Part shown: positions 1-7,676 of the stretch, piece after piece | Layout: the number at the start of each line of letters is the position of its first letter | Position numbering within the stretch: the first letter of the stretch is position 1 | Assembly (NCBI RefSeq): GCF_016798225.1 | Contig: NZ_JAEUYX010000004.1 | Span: 1 to 64,000, forward strand | Length of the DNA: 64,000 nt | Direction of reading: 5' to 3' | Source of the DNA: Anaerococcus sp. mt242 | GTDB taxonomy: Bacteria; Bacillota; Clostridia; Tissierellales; Peptoniphilaceae | Notes under the pieces: model-generated | The model's input: only the letters and a program-made list of their open reading frames with translations | Database searches by the model: none | Told to the model about the DNA's origin: nothing | Program-made: the position numbers and the translations under genes

Positions 1-10
1 TTTTGGCATG

Positions 11-48
11 AAAAAAACCCCTCAATCCATATTCCGGATTTTGGGGTT
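11..48 (-). terminator. Intrinsic terminator at left edge
   Basis: Arms AACCCC and GGGGTT (16-21 and 43-48), with a second pairing AATCC/GGATT inside, form a hairpin. On the minus strand it is followed by a run of seven T. No convincing minus-strand gene ends just to its right, so what it terminates is unclear. Confidence 0.5.
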
Positions 49-405
49 CAGCTCAGTTTTATCCTAGCTTTTTTAATTGTATAATTTCCAATGACTAATT
101 ATCTAATCTCCTAATTTTAATATAAATTTATTATTTATATATACTATTCATTTTAAGTTTTAAAGATATTCAGCTACTGTTTTATAATAGATAGTATATA
201 ATTTTATTTACATTAAATGCTACCTCATAACAAAATACCAATTTGTGTACTTTTAAATATAGTTGTTAAAAAGATAATTTTTGAGCTTGAATACTATATA
301 ACCAGAAGTAAGATTATATTAAATAACCGAAAAAGTTACAAGAAAAGAGACAATGTTGTTAAAACCCATTTATATGGTAAGTATTTTTTGAGGAGAAACA
401 AAGAG
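49..405. other. AT-rich stretch without a supported gene
   Basis: This stretch is very AT-rich. An open frame continues upstream of the gene at 406, but it has no ribosome binding site and an unconvincing composition. I see no RNA gene or repeat here. A promoter for the gene at 406 probably lies here, but I cannot place it confidently. Confidence 0.4.
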
Positions 406-690
406 ATGGATGATGACAAAAAAAGTAAGTCAATGCTATTAAAGTTAATGTGGTTAGACTTTATATTTGGGGTAATAGGGATTATTATAGCTCGTAATAT
501 AACACCAAGTAATGTTTCAGACCTCATTTTAAGTAGGACCGGAGGGAATGTCTATACGGTGGATGTAAACTATTATACGTATTTCTTAATTAAGCCACCT
601 TTACTTATATACTCTATTCATAGAATATATACTGGCTTAAAAAAACTAATAATTTATAGTCCAAATTTTGCTAAAAAATCTGACAAGTAA
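406..690 (+). CDS. Small membrane protein of unknown function
   Basis: A 94-residue protein with two hydrophobic segments, about residues 11-30 and 58-75, and charged ends (MDDDKKSK at the start, KKSDK at the end). The frame is open back to 217, but the ATG at 406 is chosen because AGGAG lies ten bases before it and the upstream extension is lysine-rich, low-complexity and lacks a binding site. I recognise no family. It stands alone, convergent with the S41 peptidase, and shares a bidirectional terminator with it. Existence as a gene is likely; function is unknown. Confidence 0.55.
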   Translation: MDDDKKSKSMLLKLMWLDFIFGVIGIIIARNITPSNVSDLILSRTGGNVYTVDVNYYTYFLIKPPLLIYSIHRIYTGLKKLIIYSPNFAKKSDK

Positions 691-718
691 ATTTTGAATA
701 TAAAATTTGTAATAAAAA

Positions 719-751
719 ATATGAGAATTTGATAAATTCTCATATTTTTTT
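719..751. terminator. Bidirectional intrinsic terminator
   Basis: A perfect 12-bp stem (719-730 with 734-745) with a three-base loop is followed by a T run on both strands. It separates the convergent small membrane protein gene and S41 peptidase gene. Confidence 0.85.
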
Positions 752-780
752 ATTCTCTTATTATAATATTAAATTTATTT

Positions 781-2184
781 TTAAAAATTACCAGCTTCTA
801 TTTCTTCTATTGTTTCTATAGAGTTTTTAAAGGAAGATGATTCTATATCTGGAACTGTGCGTTTTTCTGCATTTATTGATCCGTCGGGCGCATAGCCTAG
901 AGTATTTGTATAGGTAAAAACTAGGCCTGAATTTGGCATAACATCATTTATCACTCCTAGGGTTATCCCATCTCCTCCGGTTGTCTCACCGATTAGGCTT
1001 GCTGATTCAGAATTTTTCATAAAGCTTGCCATGCCTTCAGCGGCTGAAAATACCGCTTTATCAACCATTAGATAAATATTTCCATCAAATCCATATTCTT
1101 TGTTAGATTCATCAGGGTTTACTGTAATCGTGTCTTTTATATAGTAGTCAAAGTTTTTAAGATCACTTGAATGTTCTAGCTTTACCCCTGAAATATCAAC
1201 ATTTTTTAGGGTTTCGATATTTAAGGTATCATCTGCTAAGATTAATTTGGCCCTATCTGAGTCTTTGAAAAATAAGTGGTTAGTTACTGATTTTGGGCTT
1301 TTTAGGATTTTTGGTAAAAGGAATTTTTGCCAATAATCCATATTGCCCCCGTAGTTTTCACGGATGTCTATTATTAGCGCCTTATAAAGGTGTTTATTTC
1401 TTAAAAACTCATCTAAAATCGCCTCATCTTGGCTAAATTTTTCTGGGTCAACCATAGAATTTATCTTTAAAATAGCAATTCCTTCTGCTGGACTTTCAAG
1501 ACTTAAATTCGTCTCTTGTTTTTTATTCATAAATGAAAGGGCTCTTTTTTGGGACTTTTGACCTGAATCTAACGTTTGCTCGCCATCTAGGTCGTAGCGA
1601 TTTCTCACTACTTGCTTGTTCATTTTTAAAAATTCATAATAAATTGATGGTGTATTCCAATTTTTGGAATAATATTTTAACGTGTTTTGAACATAAGCTT
1701 TATCTGCAATCCTAGCGTGGGAATTGTTAAGCTCTCCTATAATTCCTGTCATCTCGTCTATAAATTCTTGGTCAGTTTTTGCATTTTCTATGCGTTTAAG
1801 ATATTTATTATAAGAGCCAATAAAATCAACATTATACTCTCTTTTTAAAACTCCAAAAAATGGATAATTTGCCTTAAGCTCCTTAAAAACATAATTAAAA
1901 TCTTCTATCATTTCTTTATTTGTTAGATCTTCTGGTTTTTCTGGAGCGGGCAATTGTAATTTTGGTGGTGTTTGTAAGTCTTTATACCATTTTAAATAAG
2001 AGGCAATATCATATTTATCAATATTATCTGGGAAAAAAACATCATCATTACCGTTAAATCCCCCATCATTGACAATACTTTCGGTTCGCCTTGCTTCTAG
2101 TTGGTCTAATCTTCTTTTTGCACAAGAGGTACTTGTTAGCATAAAAACGAGGACTAGACAAAAAATCTTAATCTTATTTTTCAT
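781..2184 (-). CDS. S41 family peptidase lipoprotein
   Basis: A 467-residue lipoprotein. The N-terminus MKNKIKIF is followed by a hydrophobic stretch and the lipobox LTSTSC, so it should be anchored outside the membrane. The C-terminal half matches the C-terminal-processing-protease (S41) fold: the segment IDIRENYGGNMDYW, then VDKAVFSAAEG with the nucleophile Ser in the position typical of the family, then GETTGGDG. There is no clear PDZ domain, which places it with the TSP-like S41 hydrolases. The start is set at the ATG preceded by GAGGAGG, seven codons inside the longest frame. It overlaps the upstream small membrane protein gene by about 11 bases, so the two are probably translated together. 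The substrate is unknown. Confidence 0.8.
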   Translation of the reverse strand: MKNKIKIFCLVLVFMLTSTSCAKRRLDQLEARRTESIVNDGGFNGNDDVFFPDNIDKYDIASYLKWYKDLQTPPKLQLPAPEKPEDLTNKEMIEDFNYVFKELKANYPFFGVLKREYNVDFIGSYNKYLKRIENAKTDQEFIDEMTGIIGELNNSHARIADKAYVQNTLKYYSKNWNTPSIYYEFLKMNKQVVRNRYDLDGEQTLDSGQKSQKRALSFMNKKQETNLSLESPAEGIAILKINSMVDPEKFSQDEAILDEFLRNKHLYKALIIDIRENYGGNMDYWQKFLLPKILKSPKSVTNHLFFKDSDRAKLILADDTLNIETLKNVDISGVKLEHSSDLKNFDYYIKDTITVNPDESNKEYGFDGNIYLMVDKAVFSAAEGMASFMKNSESASLIGETTGGDGITLGVINDVMPNSGLVFTYTNTLGYAPDGSINAEKRTVPDIESSSFKNSIETIEEIEAGNF

Positions 2185-2527
2185 CAAATCCTCCTCTAAG
2201 TACATAATCCCTTTTTAACAAATCATAGATTACAGGGATATTTCCTATTGGATTTACAAGTGAAAAGACAACAATTGCAATAACGAGGATATTTAATCTT
2301 TTCCTCTCACTTCTTGCAATTGCACCTAGACTTACATTTCTAATTCTTAATACAGCTATCCCGTAAATAAATGCAAGGATTCCGAAGATAATTTCAAAGA
2401 TTTCTTTATAATAAATCCCAAATACCAAAACCCCAATACCAGCTAGTATCCAAATTACAGAACTTATCGTTTGCATTTTATTATATTTTTTTAATAAGTC
2501 TAAGTTTTCACTTCTTTTTCTTCTCAT
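2174..2527 (-). CDS. Small three-helix membrane protein
   Basis: A 117-residue protein with a basic N-terminus (MRRKRSENLD) and three hydrophobic segments: two adjacent at about 18-57 and one at about 80-100. The loops are positively charged. No family is recognised. It lies 15 bases after tsaD and overlaps the start of the S41 lipoprotein, so it is probably at the distal end of the tsa operon. A role linked to the neighbouring protease is only a guess. Confidence 0.6.
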   Translation of the reverse strand: MRRKRSENLDLLKKYNKMQTISSVIWILAGIGVLVFGIYYKEIFEIIFGILAFIYGIAVLRIRNVSLGAIARSERKRLNILVIAIVVFSLVNPIGNIPVIYDLLKRDYVLRGGFDEK

Positions 2528-2542
2528 AATTTATATTATATC

Positions 2543-3553
2543 TTAAATTTCTAAATTTGGGTAAACTTTCATAAATTTATCAGATACTTCACCTGCTTGA
2601 TAGTTTAAATACCCTGCCATGGCAATCATTGCTGCATTGTCTGTGCAAAGTTCAAGGGATGGATAATAAAATTTGATATTTTCTTTGGCACATTCTTCTG
2701 CCATACGTTCCCTTAATCTACTATTTGCTGCAACTCCGCCACTTAGGGCAAATTTGTCAAAGCCTGTTTCTTTTAAAAGTCTCATGGATTTTTCTACCAA
2801 AACATCCACAACTGCCTCTTGAAAACTTGCAGCAAGGTCTGCCTTATTGATTTCATTTCCCTTTTGTTCTTCTTGGTTCATATGGTTTAAGACCGCTGTT
2901 TTAAGTCCTGAAAAAGAAAAATCATATGAATCTTTTTCAAGTCTTACCCTTGGAAAATCTATGGCAGATCCATTTCCTTCTTTGGCAAGTTTATCAATTT
3001 TTGGACCACCTGGATAGCCAAGCCCCATTTTTCTTGCAACTTTGTCATAGGATTCACCCGCTGCATCATCACGAGTTTTGCCTACTACTTCATAATCTGT
3101 ATAAGAATTTACTTTTACTAGATAAGTGTGGCCACCGCTTACTACTAGGGTTACAAAGGGTGGTTCTAAATCCTTGTGGGCAAGATAATTTGCACAAATG
3201 TGGCCTTGCATATGGTTTGTACCAATCATTGGTTTATTTGTTGCAAGGGATAAGGCCTTTGCTGCAGAAATTCCGACCAAAAGTGAACCCATAAGTCCTG
3301 GCCCCTTGGTTACAGAAATCAAATCTATATCATCATAGCTAAGATTTGTATCATCCAAGGCTTTTTTTATCAAAGGATTTATAGCTTCTAGATGTTTTCT
3401 ACTTGCAATCTCTGGCACTACCCCACCAAAAAGTGTATGAATGTCAATTTGAGATGATATTAAATTTATTAAAAGCTCTCTATCATTTTTAAGAATTGCT
3501 ACACAGCTGTCATCACAGCTGGTTTCAATCCCCATAGTATAAAAATCTGTCAT
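2543..3553 (-). CDS. tsaD: tRNA threonylcarbamoyladenosine transferase TsaD
   Basis: A 336-residue Kae1/TsaD protein of normal length. It transfers the threonylcarbamoyl group from its adenylate to A37 of ANN-decoding tRNAs, working with TsaB and TsaE. The N-terminal ASKHA motif GIETSCDD is present. The metal-binding histidines appear as H114-MQG-H118, and LVVSGGHTYL and the C-terminal ALSGGVAANSRLR are typical of the family. Its ATG shares one base with the rimI stop (TAATG), so translation is coupled. The tsaE-tsaB-rimI-tsaD order is the classic Firmicutes arrangement, which makes the assignment firm. Confidence 0.96.
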   Translation of the reverse strand: MTDFYTMGIETSCDDSCVAILKNDRELLINLISSQIDIHTLFGGVVPEIASRKHLEAINPLIKKALDDTNLSYDDIDLISVTKGPGLMGSLLVGISAAKALSLATNKPMIGTNHMQGHICANYLAHKDLEPPFVTLVVSGGHTYLVKVNSYTDYEVVGKTRDDAAGESYDKVARKMGLGYPGGPKIDKLAKEGNGSAIDFPRVRLEKDSYDFSFSGLKTAVLNHMNQEEQKGNEINKADLAASFQEAVVDVLVEKSMRLLKETGFDKFALSGGVAANSRLRERMAEECAKENIKFYYPSLELCTDNAAMIAMAGYLNYQAGEVSDKFMKVYPNLEI

Positions 3554-3987
3554 TACAATTCCTTTTTCATATTGTAGGCATCTGCGCCAATTTTCTGGTA
3601 ATAATTTTTCCTGATGCCCATTACTTCAAAACCAAATTTTTTGTATAAATTGATTGCTGCAGTATTTTTTGTAGAAACTTCTAGCCAAATTTCTTTTATA
3701 TTTTTTGAAAGACTTGTTTCTACTAGGTGGTTTAAGAGGCTTGTGGCAATTCCCTTTTTTTGAAAATCACGATCCACTGCTATGGTAAATATTTCCGCCT
3801 CATCCATTACATGGCTTGATATATAAAAACCAACCACCTTGCCGTCTACTTCTGCAACATAATGATTTAAAAATGAATTAGATTTCAAATCTTTTATAAG
3901 ATTTTTCTTAGACCACGGTTCAAAAAATGCCTGGTTTTCTATGTTATAAACCTCATCTGCATCTGAAATTTCCATTTTTCTAATCAT
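3553..3987 (-). CDS. rimI: Ribosomal protein S18-alanine N-acetyltransferase RimI
   Basis: A 144-residue GNAT acetyltransferase. The fold shows MEISDADEVYNIENQAF at the start, the acetyl-CoA loop FQKKGIATSLL, and the C-terminal strand-turn NTAAINLYKKFGFEVMGIRKNYY. RimI acetylates the N-terminus of ribosomal protein S18 in E. coli; in Firmicutes the partner may be broader. The frame is open 30 codons further upstream into tsaB, but the ATG two bases after the tsaB stop, preceded by AAGGTG, gives the usual RimI length. It sits between tsaB and tsaD as in many low-GC genomes. Confidence 0.92.
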   Translation of the reverse strand: MIRKMEISDADEVYNIENQAFFEPWSKKNLIKDLKSNSFLNHYVAEVDGKVVGFYISSHVMDEAEIFTIAVDRDFQKKGIATSLLNHLVETSLSKNIKEIWLEVSTKNTAAINLYKKFGFEVMGIRKNYYQKIGADAYNMKKEL

Positions 3988-3988
3988 T

Positions 3989-4660
3989 TTACACCTTATT
4001 CTTTTTCTCGTATTCTCTTTCTGCTTGGGATTTTCTAAGATAATTTGGGCTAATTTCAAATAAATCTGGACTATCATTTATATGAATAAGTCCTAATCTT
4101 ACAAGAGACTTGCCAATACAATTATTAAAATTTATAGGCAAAGTGTGGGCACTTTTAAATTGCTCACAATATTTTCCGCTGATTTCTCCTATAAGCTCTA
4201 CGTCCTCTTTTAAATCATCAACAAGTTTTATAAAATCTTCTATTTCATATAGGTCTTCTTTTATGATTTCATTATAATCCTTATCATAAACTGCTGCATA
4301 AACCCTATTGCCCCTAGCATCTAGCATAGGTGCTTTTAGTTTTTCACTTGAAGAATTATTTGCAAGGGCCAAAAGCGTGCTAATTGGTATAAGTTTTTTT
4401 TCATTTACTTGCGCTAGAGTTTTTGCCACAGTCATTCCAATTCTAAGACCTGTAAAAGATCCTGGCCCCTTAGAGATTACAAAGGCATCTATGTCTTTGA
4501 TAGTCATCCCTAATAAATCCAATAAATTTTCAATCATAGGAACCAAGGATTCACTGTGAGTTTTTTGCTGGTTTACATTAAAATCCCCAATAATTTCATT
4601 ATTACTTGCAATAGTTACTGTAGAAATCATAGTTGAGGTGTCAATTGCTAAAATATTCAT
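3989..4660 (-). CDS. tsaB: tRNA t6A biosynthesis protein TsaB
   Basis: A 223-residue TsaB/YeaZ homologue. It forms the dimer platform that binds TsaD and TsaE in bacterial t6A synthesis. The N-terminal LAIDTSTMISTV and the motif KGPGSFTGLRIGMTVAKTLA are diagnostic for this degenerate ASKHA protein. The gene overlaps tsaE by 20 bases and its stop lies just before the rimI start. The start ATG follows a GGGGG-rich binding site inside the tsaE tail. Confidence 0.95.
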   Translation of the reverse strand: MNILAIDTSTMISTVTIASNNEIIGDFNVNQQKTHSESLVPMIENLLDLLGMTIKDIDAFVISKGPGSFTGLRIGMTVAKTLAQVNEKKLIPISTLLALANNSSSEKLKAPMLDARGNRVYAAVYDKDYNEIIKEDLYEIEDFIKLVDDLKEDVELIGEISGKYCEQFKSAHTLPINFNNCIGKSLVRLGLIHINDSPDLFEISPNYLRKSQAEREYEKKNKV

Positions 4661-5087
4661 TTATCTCTTGCCCCCTTTTTGTATCATCTAGGATTTTAAT
4701 CTCACGAGTATCTTTATCTATTTTTGAAATCTCAACATTTATCATATCTTTTGGCAAGAAATCTCCTCCATTTTCTGCCCACTCTATAAAAGTAATGGCA
4801 TCATCTGGATAAAAATATGTTTCAAAGTCGATTTCTAAAAGCTCATCAGGATTCTCTATTCTATATAAATCAAGGTGGTAGATGGTTTTATCTCCATCGT
4901 AAATATTTACTATAGAAAATGTCGGAGAGGAGCTATCTTTTATATTAAAATACTCAGCAATAAAGTTGGTAAGGGTGGTTTTGCCAGCACCCATATCTCC
5001 TATTAAATTTATAACATCATTTTCTTTTAGAAGGGATGCAAATTTATATGCAAAGCCCTTCATTTCATTTAAATTACTTATAATCAT
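4641..5087 (-). CDS. tsaE: tRNA t6A biosynthesis ATPase TsaE
   Basis: A 148-residue P-loop ATPase. The Walker A motif GDMGAGKTT lies at residues 30-38. The switch region SSPTFSIVNIY and the conserved HLDLYRIENPDELLEI and FIEWAENG follow. TsaE drives turnover of the TsaBD complex. It is the first gene of the tsaE-tsaB-rimI-tsaD operon. The ATG follows AGAGGA, and a TATAAT-like box lies about 20 bases upstream, just past the ribU terminator. Confidence 0.95.
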   Translation of the reverse strand: MIISNLNEMKGFAYKFASLLKENDVINLIGDMGAGKTTLTNFIAEYFNIKDSSSPTFSIVNIYDGDKTIYHLDLYRIENPDELLEIDFETYFYPDDAITFIEWAENGGDFLPKDMINVEISKIDKDTREIKILDDTKRGQEINEYFSN

Positions 5088-5123
5088 AAATCCTCTTTAT
5101 CTTAAGTATTATACTATTTATAA

Positions 5124-5153
5124 TAAAAAAATCCCTAGATATAAGCTAGGGAT
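5124..5153 (-). terminator. Terminator of ribU
   Basis: The eight-base arms ATCCCTAG and CTAGGGAT are followed on the minus strand by seven T. It lies directly after the ribU stop. Confidence 0.85.
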
Positions 5154-5163
5154 GACTTTAAAT

Positions 5164-5760
5164 TTAAAATTTAAGCGATGGTGATATGCGTTTATAAAGC
5201 ACTTGGGTAACCAAGGATTCGATAGCACCTTTTATAATATTAAATGGAGCTACTGAAAAAATCATAAGTGTGATGTAATTATTTACTAGTGAATTACCAG
5301 GAATCATACCTGCAAATGCTTCAAGATCCATATTCATCACCTTGCCATAGATTGGGAAAACTACAAAGGCATTTGATAAAGTTGCAACTGCACTCATAGC
5401 AATGACACCCAAAACTAGGGCTAAAATCGAATTTTTGCGTGTTTTTTTGTCGCGATAAATAAGTGAAGATACCAAAACAAAGGTAGATCCCACAACAAAG
5501 TTAGATAGTTCCCCAACACCGCCTGTCATAGTTTTACTTAGGTTAAGGACATTTTTAATAAGCTGAATTAAAACACCATACAAAGGTCCCATGGCAAAAC
5601 CACCAATTAGCGCCGGTACATCAGCTAAATCAACTTTCATAAAAGGTGGAGCTATTGGAATAGGCAATTGAATAAACATCAATAAATATGAGATGCCTGC
5701 TAAAATACCAACTTTTACCATTCTGTCTAAACTAAATGATTTACTTCTTCTTTGAATCAT
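5164..5760 (-). CDS. ribU: Riboflavin ECF transporter substrate-binding subunit RibU
   Basis: A 198-residue integral membrane protein with about six hydrophobic segments. It matches RibU by LAGISYLLMFIQLPIP near the start and the sequence KVDLADVPALIGGFAMGP, which is typical of the S-components that use a shared ECF energy module. It should import riboflavin. The shared EcfA/A'/T module is not in this window. Regulation is clear: an FMN riboswitch and a terminator lie between the promoter and the AGGAGG site, so expression falls when FMN is plentiful. The start ATG is seven bases after that site. Confidence 0.93.
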   Translation of the reverse strand: MIQRRSKSFSLDRMVKVGILAGISYLLMFIQLPIPIAPPFMKVDLADVPALIGGFAMGPLYGVLIQLIKNVLNLSKTMTGGVGELSNFVVGSTFVLVSSLIYRDKKTRKNSILALVLGVIAMSAVATLSNAFVVFPIYGKVMNMDLEAFAGMIPGNSLVNNYITLMIFSVAPFNIIKGAIESLVTQVLYKRISPSLKF

Positions 5761-5781
5761 AATTACCTCCTAAAATGGGCA

Positions 5782-5807
5782 ATAAAAAATGCCCTGATCT
5801 TGGGGCA
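5782..5807 (-). terminator. Expression-platform terminator of the FMN riboswitch
   Basis: On the minus strand, arms TGCCC and GGGCA are followed by six T. The hairpin lies between the riboswitch aptamer and the ribU binding site. It is the expected off-state terminator. Confidence 0.85.
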
Positions 5808-5830
5808 CGAAAAAAATACAAAATATATAT

Positions 5831-5945
5831 ACTTCTCCCATCCAGACTATAACTGTCGGTTTTGGAATTGCACCAAATCAACCAAAAAAATGGCTCGCAG
5901 ACTATAACTGCCGGTTTAGGAATTTCACCTTACCCCGAAAACAAG
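5831..5945 (-). promoter_or_regulatory. FMN riboswitch (RFN element)
   Basis: Read on the minus strand, the segment contains the conserved RFN pieces in order: TTCGGGGTAAGGTGAAATTCC, ACCGGCAGTTATAGTCTGCG, AGCC, GATTTGGTG, AATTCCAAAACCGACAGT and TAGTCTGGATGGGAGAAG. It is a complete FMN aptamer upstream of ribU. A terminator immediately follows it. Confidence 0.96.
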
Positions 5946-6108
5946 CCCGTCCGGCTAGAGGAGGACCCTCCACGGAGTGGCCGCAAGGCGGCACGCCCGA
6001 GGAAACTTATCCGGCATATAGAGGACTCGTGCCAATTAGGCACGGAATTACCGCAGACGCCAAGATGATTACCTATTACCGTATGGACTTTTAATCTATT
6101 TAGTTCTT
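5944..6108 (-). ncRNA. Unidentified GC-rich structured leader before the FMN riboswitch
   Basis: This transcribed leader lies between the promoter and the RFN element and is far richer in G+C than its surroundings. It contains perfect hairpins: CGTGCC/GGCACG (6028-6044), GCCGC/GCGGC (5980-5992), GGAGG/CCTCC (5960-5971) and AGCC/GGCT (5944-5956). A second copy of CGTGCC on the transcript (plus coordinates 5990-5995) could compete for the same GGCACG, a switch-like feature. I do not recognise it as TPP, cobalamin, SAM, lysine, glycine, THF, SRP or RNase P RNA. Its identity is open. Confidence 0.55.
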
Positions 6109-6114
6109 GACAAT

Positions 6115-6143
6115 ATTATATCACAATCAAAACTCAATATCAA
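6115..6143 (-). promoter_or_regulatory. Promoter of the ribU transcript
   Basis: On the minus strand TTGATA (6138-6143) and TATAAT (6115-6120) are separated by exactly 17 bases. Transcription should start near 6108, so the mRNA has a leader of about 350 bases carrying the GC-rich element and the riboswitch. Confidence 0.85.
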
Positions 6144-6170
6144 TTACCTTTGAAAACAATTTCACAAAAA

Positions 6171-6833
6171 TCAATCTTTTGGTTTACAACTATCCAAAAC
6201 CCACTTATAGCCCTTGCGGTTTATGGTCTCTATTGGATTGAGATTTGCTTTTTTAAACTCAAGGCGGATTTTTCTGATATGTTCTCTTACAGACCTTTCT
6301 GTAGTCTTCATGCCTTTTTTGTTCATGGCTTCCACAATATCATCCTTGCTTAAAATTCTACTCATATTTGAAATTAAAACTGAGCAAATACTAATTTCAA
6401 ATTTGGTTAGGTCTAGGATATCATTCCCAATCCTAAATATGCCATTATCCTCCTCCATTGTACAAAACCCAAGTCGGACAATATTTGTATCATTGATCTC
6501 TTCTACTTTTTCAAATACTGAGTTAATAAATTCCTCACGAGTATTTGAATGGATGACAAAGTCTTTATCATCTAGTTTTTGCTCATAAGGATTGTCTGTG
6601 TTTCTCTCTGTTAGATAAATAACAGGTGTAGTAGTTGTTTGCTTTATGTATTGAATCACCTGCAGACACTTATTGTAAGTCATATCAACCAAAATTAAAT
6701 CGTATTCACTAAGGTCTAGACCTATCAGATCTTCCATTTGTTCAAATTTATGTATAACTACTTCGTTTTTATCAAATTGGGAATTTAAGAGAGATGAAAC
6801 ACCGTTTTCGTATTCGACTGATGCTATTTTCAT
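6171..6833 (-). CDS. Orphan OmpR-type response regulator with degenerate receiver
   Basis: A 220-residue protein with an N-terminal receiver-like domain (1-110) and a C-terminal winged-helix DNA-binding domain (about 125-215: LTKFEISICSVLISNMSRILSKDDI, then TERSVREHIRKIRLEF and INRKGYKW). The probable phospho-acceptor is D50 in LILVDMTYN. Two other hallmarks are weak. The acidic pair after the first strand is VEYEN, and the usual Lys after the fifth strand is replaced (DKDFVIHSN). No histidine kinase is nearby. The ATG follows AAGGAG. It may work without phosphorylation. Confidence 0.82.
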   Translation of the reverse strand: MKIASVEYENGVSSLLNSQFDKNEVVIHKFEQMEDLIGLDLSEYDLILVDMTYNKCLQVIQYIKQTTTTPVIYLTERNTDNPYEQKLDDKDFVIHSNTREEFINSVFEKVEEINDTNIVRLGFCTMEEDNGIFRIGNDILDLTKFEISICSVLISNMSRILSKDDIVEAMNKKGMKTTERSVREHIRKIRLEFKKANLNPIETINRKGYKWVLDSCKPKD

Positions 6834-6943
6834 ATCTACTCCTTTTCTTCATTAATTATAGCCTTTTGGCATAAAAATGTAAAGATTTTTTATATAAATT
6901 TGCATTGCATTAATATAAAATACAAATTTGACTGAACTTTGTC

Positions 6944-6974
6944 AAGAAAAAAAAAGACTTGCCTTTGGCAAGTC
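6944..6974 (-). terminator. Terminator after gpmA
   Basis: GACTTGCC pairs with GGCAAGTC around a three-base loop, followed on the minus strand by at least nine T. It ends the carD-to-gpmA transcription unit. Confidence 0.9.
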
Positions 6975-6986
6975 CTATATCAAAAT

Positions 6987-7676
6987 TTATAAATAGTATT
7001 TTTTAGTCATTTTTAAATCATCATCTAGTTCGTAAATTAGTGGTTGACCTGTTGGGATTTCTAAGTCCATAATATCTTCGTCAGAGATACCTTCGATGTG
7101 TTTAGCTAGTGCTCTTAGAGAGTTTCCGTGAGCTGCTACTAGAATTGTTTCATCTTTTAGTAGTTGTGGTGCAATATTATCAAAGAAATATGGTAAAGCT
7201 CTTTCTAGAGTAATTTTTAAGTTTTCTGCTGCTGGAATTACATCTTTTGGCAGATTTTTAAATTGTCTCATGTTTAGTTGTTCTTCTTGAGCTTCTTCTG
7301 ATAATGTTGGAGGAAGTGTATCATAAGATCTTCTCCAAATGTGAACTTGCTCATCCCCATATTTTTCTGCTGTTTCTGCTTTGTTTAATCCTTGTAGGGC
7401 GCCGTAGTGACGTTCGTTTAGTCTCCAAGATTTTTCTACTGGGACAAATAATTGTTCAGAATATTCTAGGACATAGTTACAAGTTTTGATTGCTCTTTTT
7501 AAGATTGATGTGTGAGCGTGGTCAAAAACTATGCCGGCTTCTTTTATTTTTTTACCAGCTTCGATTGCTTCTTGTTGGCCTTGTTCAGATAAATCTACAT
7601 CTACCCAGCCTGTGAATTTATTTGCAAGATTCCATTCACTTTGGCCGTGTCTTACCATTACTAATGTTTTTGTCAT
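6987..7676 (-). CDS. gpmA: 2,3-bisphosphoglycerate-dependent phosphoglycerate mutase
   Basis: A 229-residue dPGM. It interconverts 3- and 2-phosphoglycerate in glycolysis. The phosphohistidine motif [11 protein letters not shown] is at residues 7-17. [22 protein letters not shown] and the second catalytic histidine in [14 protein letters not shown] are present. Length matches the family. Its first base coincides with the end of the mreB gene, indicating coupling. The ATG follows AGGAGAAG. Confidence 0.95.
   Translation of the reverse strand: MTKTLVMVRHGQSEWNLANKFTGWVDVDLSEQGQQEAIEAGKKIKEAGIVFDHAHTSILKRAIKTCNYVLEYSEQLFVPVEKSWRLNERHYGALQGLNKAETAEKYGDEQVHIWRRSYDTLPPTLSEEAQEEQLNMRQFKNLPKDVIPAAENLKITLERALPYFFDNIAPQLLKDETILVAAHGNSLRALAKHIEGISDEDIMDLEIPTGQPLIYELDDDLKMTKKYYL

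Noticed and set aside
217-405. Longer N-terminus for the small membrane protein (start at 217)
   Set aside because: It has no ribosome binding site and low-complexity composition; the ATG at 406 has AGGAG at proper spacing.
5862-6068. 68-residue plus-strand ORF
   Set aside because: It covers the antisense of the FMN riboswitch and the GC-rich leader; its Arg/Pro-rich composition comes from structured RNA, not from a gene.
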